A DNA stretch of 64,000 nt from Asterias amurensis (lineage: Eukaryota; Echinodermata; Asteroidea; Forcipulatida; Asteriidae): positions 19,206,501-19,270,500 of the forward strand of contig NC_092660.1 of assembly GCF_032118995.1 (NCBI RefSeq), given 5' to 3'. Below the pieces are notes generated by a model. The model was not told where the DNA came from. It did no database searches and saw only the letters and a program-made list of their open reading frames with translations. Position 1 is the first letter of the stretch, and each line of letters begins with the position of its first letter. Shown here piece after piece: positions 32,201 through 64,000 of the stretch. A program made the translations under genes and the position numbers.

Positions 32201-33714
32201 GGGAGCCGTTTCTCACAATGTTTTATACCATTACTCGTTACCAAATGAGGTTATATGCTAATAGTTGTTTTAAGTAATTGCCTTTAAATACATTGTTTTG
32301 GTGACTCTCAGCCTTTGAGAAAGACTCTGCTAGTGTCCAACCACCCCAAAAAATATTTCCATTTTCCTTTTTATCAATTAATACACAGGTGACTCTCTTA
32401 TTGCCATGTTTCCGTGAAGTTGATCAAACCACAAATGATGCCCAGCAAGTTATCAATGAGATCAATGAATACAACAGAAGATTCTCTGGCGAGCCGAGAC
32501 CAGTAAGTAGAAAAAAGTGTTTACAGGCATAGGCTTCCACCACACCTAAATGAAGCATTTTTGGCTATGGCTAAGGGCTTAGGCCACACACGAATGAAGC
32601 AATGTTTGCTAGGGCTAATGACTTAGGCCACGCCTGAATGAAGCAATGTTTGCTGGGGCTAAGGGCTTAGGCCACGCCTGAATGAAGCAATGTTTTCTAG
32701 GGCTTAGGGCTTAGGCCACACCCGAATGAAGCAATGTTTGCTAGGCTAAGGGCTTAGGCCCCACCCGAATGAAGCAATGTTTTCTAGGGCTTAGGGCTTA
32801 GGCCACACCCGAATGAAGCAATGTTTGGTAGGGCTTAGGGCTTAGGCCACACCCAAATGAAGCAATGTTTGCTAGGGCTAAGGGCTTAGGGCACACCCGA
32901 AAAAAGCAATGTTTGCTAGGGCTAAGGGCTTAAGCCCCACCAAATGAAGCAAATTCAGCTATGGCTAAGGGCTTAGGCAACGCTCACATGAAGCATTTTC
33001 TGCTTTGACTTAGGGCTTAGGCCACGCCTGAATGAAGCAATTTCGGCTTCGGCAACGCTCAAATGAAGCAGTTTCGGCTATGGCTAAGGGCTTGGGCCAC
33101 GCCCAAATGAAGCATATTTGGCTATGGTTATTAGGGCTATAGGCCGCATGCTCTCTACGTCTTCTCCCACTCTCCAAAAACATCAAAGGCGCACAAACTC
33201 TGGATCAATTTTAAAATAGCTTTAAAAACGCCATTTCAAAACTCATTTGTTAAACTACCTATGACTAATTTTTTGTTTGTTCTCAATTTACTTTGTACAG
33301 GGCATTGAGACTCTATGGGTAATGCACTTTATAAGAATGGGTTTATATTTGGTGTGTTTACTAAACACTTGAGGATTGTAACAAATTTATACATTCAAAA
33401 ACCAATGATGTAATATATAAATGACCTTTGACCTTCCTCAGCTGATGGACTACGTCCGTGACCTCCCGACCCTCTTTCGCCACGCCATGAGAGAGTTCTT
33501 CACCCTTAGTGGTCTCGTGTGGATGTTCCGCCTTCGCATCATCATCTGTTTCTTCGCCGCCCTCTTATATTTCATCTCGCCGTTGGACATCATTCCCGAG
33601 GCGGTCTTCGGCATCCTGGGTTTCCTTGACGATCTGTTCATTCTCCTCTTACTCGCAATTTATGTTACCATCATATATAGAGGATTTATCGCAGCTAGAG
33701 CCGGGGTCGCCTGA
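29131..33714 (+). CDS. RNF170: RNF170, ER-membrane RING-type E3 ubiquitin ligase (complete, 5 coding exons, 289 aa)
   Basis: In vertebrates this E3 ligase sits in the ER membrane and ubiquitinates activated IP3 receptors for degradation. Coding exons 29131-29264, 30059-30333, 30798-30871, 32389-32502 and 33442-33714 sum to 870 nt with matching phases. Residues 16-42 (about) form a first membrane segment ([19 protein letters not shown]). The C3HC4 RING spans 116-158 ([29 protein letters not shown]), split over exons 2 and 3. The C-terminus has two hydrophobic segments ([20 protein letters not shown] and [17 protein letters not shown]) within a DUF1232-like region. It is about 30 residues longer than human RNF170, partly because of a Q/E/H-rich insert (residues about 79-98). 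The start is the first ATG in frame; the upstream open frame begins only with TTG. Confidence 0.95.
29789..29995. mobile_element. GCCCAATTTCATAGAGCTGC family element in RNF170 intron 1
   Basis: ACCCAATTTCATAGAACTAC at the left, ATGAAATTTGGTCC at the right, with ACCAGCCAAATTACCACACC between. It ends about 65 bp before the exon 2 acceptor. Confidence 0.65.
30059..30333 (+). CDS. RNF170: RNF170 coding exon 2
   Basis: [20 protein letters not shown], the Q/E/H-rich insert, and the first half of the RING ([15 protein letters not shown]). Acceptor cttttcag, donor gtatgt. Confidence 0.93.
30798..30871 (+). CDS. RNF170: RNF170 coding exon 3
   Basis: [20 protein letters not shown] and VCRQQ, the second half of the RING. 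Acceptor tactgcag, donor gtgtga. Confidence 0.93.
31103..31456 (+). mobile_element. tRNA-derived SINE, well-preserved copy, RNF170 intron 3
   Basis: Head GTGTCTTGGCCGAGCGGATA (box A-like) and GTGTGGGTTCGAATCCAGG (box B) resemble a Leu/Ser-type tRNA. Then comes a conserved body (CCTTGAGCAAGACGCTTAAC, CTCTCCACCCAGGGGTAAAT, GGGTACC) and a tail GCGCTGTATAAAAACCGACT followed by ATT repeats. The body resembles that of widespread invertebrate tRNA-SINEs. About 350 bp. Confidence 0.85.
31734..31934 (+). repeat. 200-bp dispersed repeat, copy 1
   Basis: TAGTAGTCCAGTCTAATTTC through CAAACCAAATATACATTGA. It is nearly identical to 52635-52837, with only a handful of differences by eye. The downstream edge abuts an inverted MITE. 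Confidence 0.85.
31935..32288 (-). mobile_element. GGCAGTGGACAC-family MITE, inverted, RNF170 intron 3
   Basis: CAGTGGACACCATTGGTAAT at the left; the right end is shortened (AGTAATTGCCTTTAAA). Internal hairpin GACCTCAAG..CTTGAGGTC near 32121-32145. Confidence 0.85.
32389..32502 (+). CDS. RNF170: RNF170 coding exon 4
   Basis: [13 protein letters not shown] through [12 protein letters not shown], 38 codons, phase 0 on both sides. Acceptor tacacag, donor gtaagt. Confidence 0.93.
32540..33145 (+). repeat. Minisatellite, about 45-bp unit, roughly 13 copies, RNF170 intron 4
   Basis: Unit GAATGAAGCAATGTTTGCTA followed by GGGCTAAGGGCTTAGGCCAC and GCC. Units diverge at both edges (GCATTTTTGGC, GCATATTTGGC) and are most alike in the centre, as in arrays that grow by unequal exchange. 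Confidence 0.92.
33442..33714 (+). CDS. RNF170: RNF170 coding exon 5 (terminal)
   Basis: [20 protein letters not shown] through two membrane segments to AARAGVA and TGA. Acceptor cttcctcag. Confidence 0.94.
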   Translation: MMDYVRDLPTLFRHAMREFFTLSGLVWMFRLRIIICFFAALLYFISPLDIIPEAVFGILGFLDDLFILLLLAIYVTIIYRGFIAARAGVA

Positions 33715-34017
33715 ATCAAAAAACAATCAACTAATCATATTTTTTATATCTTATACCATGAAATGGTGAACTCGTTTCGGAGATGCAGCTGCAATATACA
33801 TGTGGTATATGGAGGAAAGTTGAATTTTTGCAACTTAAGTTGGTGTGTTTCATTCCTTGATATAAATGTTACGAATTCTTTTGAATTTTATGGGCGGTAG
33901 GATTAAAACAAAATCATAATGTTGTGTAGGATTCTGTTGGATTGCTAATGCTTATATGTAGGAATCCTTGAGATTTAACAGGTTTGAGTACATCGGGGCA
34001 GTTGTTGCTTTGTAACA

Positions 34018-34270
34018 GTTGATGATGATGATGATGCGAGAGCGTAGTCTCTCCTACACCAACTCGGGACTTGGTGGCAGCCCTCTACTCTTTCCTGTCC
34101 AGCATTAAAGTCCTCATCTCCCTGTGTCACTGAGGCCAACATCTAGCCTTAGAGTGTCGATGAATGTGGCCCGCCTTCGTCCCCTTCTGCTAGTTAGCTG
34201 AGTGGAGGGCTGCGACCAAGTTCCGGGTTGGTGTAGGTTAGACTACGCTCTCGCATCATCATCATGAATA
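34018..34270. mobile_element. Foldback element flanked by GATGATGATG/CATCATCATC
   Basis: GATGATGCGAGAGCGTAGTC with CCTACACCAACTCGGGACTT at the left mirrors AAGTTCCGGGTTGGTGTAGG and GACTACGCTCTCGCATCATC at the right. About 250 bp, no ORF. Confidence 0.75.
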
Positions 34271-36055
34271 TTTTTCAGGCAAACGTAGCGACCGCTAAGT
34301 TTGATGTCATCTGTAGATCTGTCAACATTCCAATCCTAATTTCCACTTCATGTCTTTGAGTTGGAGAAGGTAACTAGATACCTTGAGCCTTGCTTGGTTC
34401 CAAATGAAAAGTTCAAGTGCACTTTTAACTTTTAAACAAATAGTTGCTGTACCCATCAGGAACACACGTCTACCTTAATAATGGCTTGTTGTCAAAAAAC
34501 AAATTCTTGTTCAAACATAACAAAACCAAGTCTACACGGATCAGAAAGTCTGGTTCCTTTCTCAAAATCGGAACTGGGACTATCAACTGTGTTATTCAGG
34601 GATCCAGACAAAGACAAGTTTTTGAAGATTTATTCTGGAAAGTTTTTGAAGATTTAGCGCAACCTACAGGCATGCAACTTTGCAGCTGATCTGGCCCAGT
34701 CGATAAAACTGTTTTTTGTAATTTCTGTAGCAGAAAAAACATGCATAATTATTATGCAAAAACGCATTTCATAAATGAATGGATTTGAATTGTTGCATCA
34801 CCAATGTGCTTAATAGAACCACAGAAACAGTTGACCAGCCAAATGTACCGGTACCTTGTATCATAAACAATTTTGACCAATGCTTTGTGTTCTCCAACGT
34901 TTTTTCTTTCTTCTTCGTTTTATTTAGCTCTACACACAAACAAAAAAACAAAACTTGTTATATTTTAAGTTTTGAGGAAAGGGGAATTTCAATGAAACAT
35001 TTGTTTTAGTAGTTTTGTTTCTATGGTTTGTAAATTCAATCACTGTATATGAAAACAATTTTGTATTCATTTGGAATTTTTTGTAGAAATATAACTTGGA
35101 GAATGCTGAGTGTGTATTGATTTGTCGTTAGCTACAGATTGTAGACCGCCAAAGGTGCAAGATGGGAAACTCAAGCTGAAATGTGCACTGGACGCCATTT
35201 TAGCAAGCAACTCTTTTGACGCAACACTAAGTGACTTTTGACAATGATCATTGCTATTAATGATACAACAAAACGTTTGCTTGCAGAAATGGGGCTCATG
35301 CGAATTCCACGATCCAACAGTAAATAGAGCTCCAGTTCCCCGCCTTGGGCCATCTAAAATCTTTGGTATTATCTGCTTTTAGGCAATTAATGCCTGCTTC
35401 CATTTTAGTAGAGGCTAGTCTTGGTTCAAGATTTTCCTGTTATGATAGCGGTAAGGGTTGATAGCACACTCTTGTGGTGACTATCAGCAATGGAAATTAA
35501 CTGCAAGAGTAGTGAGATAATAAACAACAGGAGTGTCTTGAACCATTAAATTGCAGCTGTCCATTGGATAGCTTTTGACATAATAATGGCATAGATCATG
35601 GTACTGATACTCTATGTCCACAGCTAACATTGAGGGCGTGTGTAGTAGACAATTGAGTTTAACATTCTCCATGTTCTATTTCTGTGGAACAATTATTTTT
35701 GACAAATATTTGCATCTATCTTCTATGGAGTTTGATTTTGAGAATAGCATTATGGTTGAGGTGGTGTGTAAACAAATTGTTGGTACGCGATATTTTCTTT
35801 TTTTCCAAAGAACTTGTCAATATTGTTGGTTGTTTATTATTTATTTATTATTTATGTTGACATCATGTTCGGGAAGATTATTCAACAACTCATTGGGAGA
35901 AGGAAGGTTTCCCCTAAAATTGTAAATTCCTTGTGGAACTGTTTCTGAAGAGTTTGAAGTCATGTCCCTTGTGCTTTTGACATTGTGAAATGGTTTTCTG
36001 GTTGGATGTGTTCTGGGCCATTCAATATTTTAGAGCCCTCAATCAGTTTTTTGGT

Positions 36056-36310
36056 TAATGGCTCACCCAGGTCAAAATTCCAGTTGAACCCAGTTAACTG
36101 GGTCAACTGGTTCTAACTGGACAGTGTCCAATTTCCATATTAAACCAACTGGTTTGAACTGTGGTCAACTATGTTAACTATTCTTAATGGTATAAACTAA
36201 CTGGTTTTGTCCAAATTCCATCTTAAACCACCTAGTTTTAACAGTGTTTGACTAGTTTATCAACTTGTTTTCATCTGGTTCTAGTTAAACCCAGTTTAGG
36301 TTCAAATGGA
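36056..36310. repeat. Low-complexity AACTGG/GTTAACT-rich tract
   Basis: Repeated words AACTGG, AACCAGTT and GTTAAC in irregular spacing (GTTAACTGGGTCAACTGGTT and similar). Not a regular tandem repeat. Confidence 0.55.
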
Positions 36311-37059
36311 TTAACTTTTTAATAATGATACTATTATGAGAATCATATGCCTTTTAAAGTGCCATTTTTCTTGGTTAGTTATTGATAGTAGGAACTTAGT
36401 AACTTTTCAAGGAGTGTATTCATAATTGCTTTAAAATCAGCCTTGTGTGACAACTAAACTAAAAATTGTGGTGTTATATATTTTTCATGTTAACGCAGAA
36501 AATGCAATTTTTGCAGTAAATGGCAGAAATATGACAAATTTTAAGTTTAACAGCTCTACTAGCTTTGTTAAAGGAATGTTATTTTTTCAAATTAGATACA
36601 AGATTGCTTGCACATTTCACTTTTTGAACCGAGCCTTTGCAATTAAATTATTTTATTGCTCCAAATGACTTTGTAAATTATAAATAATAATAAACAACTT
36701 TTAACTGAAGTTTGATTAATTCTCGAGTTTTAGAATGTTTGTGTGTTTTATTTATGTATTTTTTCTCATAATAATAATGGGATGAAAGTGTAAATTTGTA
36801 CAACAATTGGCATTGACTATGCGTCGGGAAGTTGTGACAAGTATAATGGGGTGTGGGGTTGAGGCTAGGAGGGGGCGGGGCATGTTATATCTATCCCAAA
36901 ACATCTTTTTTTTAAATTTATATTTTGTGAATAATTTAAATTGTATATTGCATATCAAGAGAGAGGAGAGGATGTTTTGGTGCATTCACCGAAATTATAA
37001 ACTGAAGTCACAATCTTTCAACTACAACTTTAGTTCGTTTTGAAATTAATGAGATCTAC

Positions 37060-37308
37060 TGAATAATGTGAAACATCACACGACACAGGACAAAAATCAT
37101 GATGCGGGTTGCAAGACAAGCGCCCTCTCGTGTCCTCGTTTCTAAAGTTGATATTACAACATGGCGACGTACAGTGCGGTTAATTTTGGGGTGTTGCCGT
37201 CTTGAAATATCTCCACTTTGCAACCACTTCCAGGACGGTCTACCCCCCTTGATTGACCCCCATCGTTGAGAGGGAAAGAGGGCAAGAGCCCCACGGATCG
37301 TCTCAACC
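37060..37308 (+). promoter_or_regulatory. USP24 upstream region / 5' UTR with a 14-codon uORF or YY1-like site
   Basis: GC content and CpG rise just before the USP24 start. ACAACATGGCGACG at 37156-37169 matches the AANATGGCG core used by YY1 in many housekeeping promoters. If transcribed, the same ATG opens a 14-codon uORF ending at TGA 37203-37205. Both readings are inference. Confidence 0.35.
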
Positions 37309-63386
<26,078 letters not shown>

Positions 63387-63718
63387 GTGAGTTTAGAACA
63401 TCAAGACTTCTACATCTTCTTCTCTACATGTATTTCATAAATGAGCAGCTTCGTGAATGCCACACCGTGCCACATATCGAGCACTAAACGATTTCAACAT
63501 GCCTCCTACTAACCCCGTCACACATAGACGCCACTTCTACTACGATGGAAAAGTGGCCGAGAGCGTGGCCAGTAGCGAGCCAAACGTGGGAGGATCCCCA
63601 TGAGAGTGGCTTTCATGCTCGGGTTTGGATCTCCACGGTTGGAATGCTGCATTCTTTGTGAAAATGCACAAAATAAGCGTAGCCGGGTCGTAGCTAGCAG
63701 TCAGTCGTGATGTAGTCT

Positions 63719-64000
63719 TTAAAGGCAGTAGACACTATTGGTAATTGTCAAAGACCAGTTTTCTCACTTGGTGTATCTCAACATATGCATAAAATAACAA
63801 ACCTGTGAAAATTTGAGCTCAATCGGTCATCAAAGTTGCGAGATATTAATGAAAGAAGAAAACACCCTTGTCACATGAAGTTGTGAGCGTTTAGATGGTT
63901 GATTTCGAGACCTCAAGTTCTAAATCTGAGGTCTCGAAATCAAATTCGTGAAAAATTACTTCTTTCTCGAAAACTATGTAACTTCAGAGGGTACCGTTTC
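63719..64000 (-). mobile_element. GGCAGTGGACAC-family MITE, inverted, cut by window end
   Basis: Begins TTTAAAGGCAGTAGACACTA followed by TTGGTAATTGTCAAAGACCA, the family's right-hand end. Internal hairpin GACCTCAAG..GAGGTCTCG is present near 63910-63940. Confidence 0.85.

Larger units (their letters stand above)
33715..37308. other. Intergenic region between RNF170 and USP24 (same strand)
   Basis: RNF170 3' UTR at the start. Then a foldback element (34018-34270), AT-rich DNA with no recognised gene (34300-36000), a region of degenerate AACTGG/CCAGTT words (36056-36310), and the USP24 upstream region (37060-37308), which is richer in GC. Confidence 0.5.

Overview
This is a window of animal nuclear DNA: five spliced protein-coding genes with GT-AG introns, embedded in AT-rich non-coding sequence full of short inverted-repeat transposons (MITEs), tRNA-derived SINEs and micro/minisatellites. 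The proteins look like invertebrate deuterostome orthologues of vertebrate genes (PNKP, DHCR24, an IL-17 cytokine, RNF170, USP24). The dominant MITE families and the IL-17-type cytokine suggest an echinoderm, most likely a sea star. The class is inference, because no species-diagnostic gene is present.

Layout: (1) 523-1309 (+) holds the last two coding exons of PNKP, the 5'-kinase end of a DNA-repair enzyme. (2) 1310-6507 is a convergent intergenic region made mostly of repeats. (3) 17037-6508 (-) is a complete nine-exon DHCR24 gene (520 aa), the sterol delta-24 reductase. (4) 17038-22185 is AT-rich intergenic DNA with a (CAA)n array. (5) 24965-22186 (-) is a complete four-exon gene for a secreted IL-17-like cytokine (253 aa) with a 4-codon first exon and a long N-terminal pro-region. 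(6) 24966-29130 separates it from the divergent RNF170 gene. (7) 29131-33714 (+) is a complete five-exon RNF170 (289 aa), an ER-membrane RING E3 ligase. (8) 37309-63386 (+) holds the first 18 coding exons (947 aa) of USP24, a very large deubiquitinase whose catalytic domain lies beyond the window.

I placed exon borders by hand from splice motifs, reading-frame continuity and family resemblance. In every gene the exon lengths sum to an integral number of codons with compatible phases (DHCR24 1563 nt, IL-17-like 762 nt, RNF170 870 nt, USP24 part 2841 nt).

The genes do not form one pathway, although RNF170 and USP24 both act in ubiquitin biology. DHCR24 and USP24 are also near neighbours in the human genome (1p32.3), so their linkage here may be ancestral. 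The rest of the window is repeat biology: at least six foldback/MITE families, several of which sit within about 25-60 bp of USP24 exons, tRNA-derived SINEs with recognisable box B sequences, and very long hexanucleotide arrays that start where a dispersed repeat ends.
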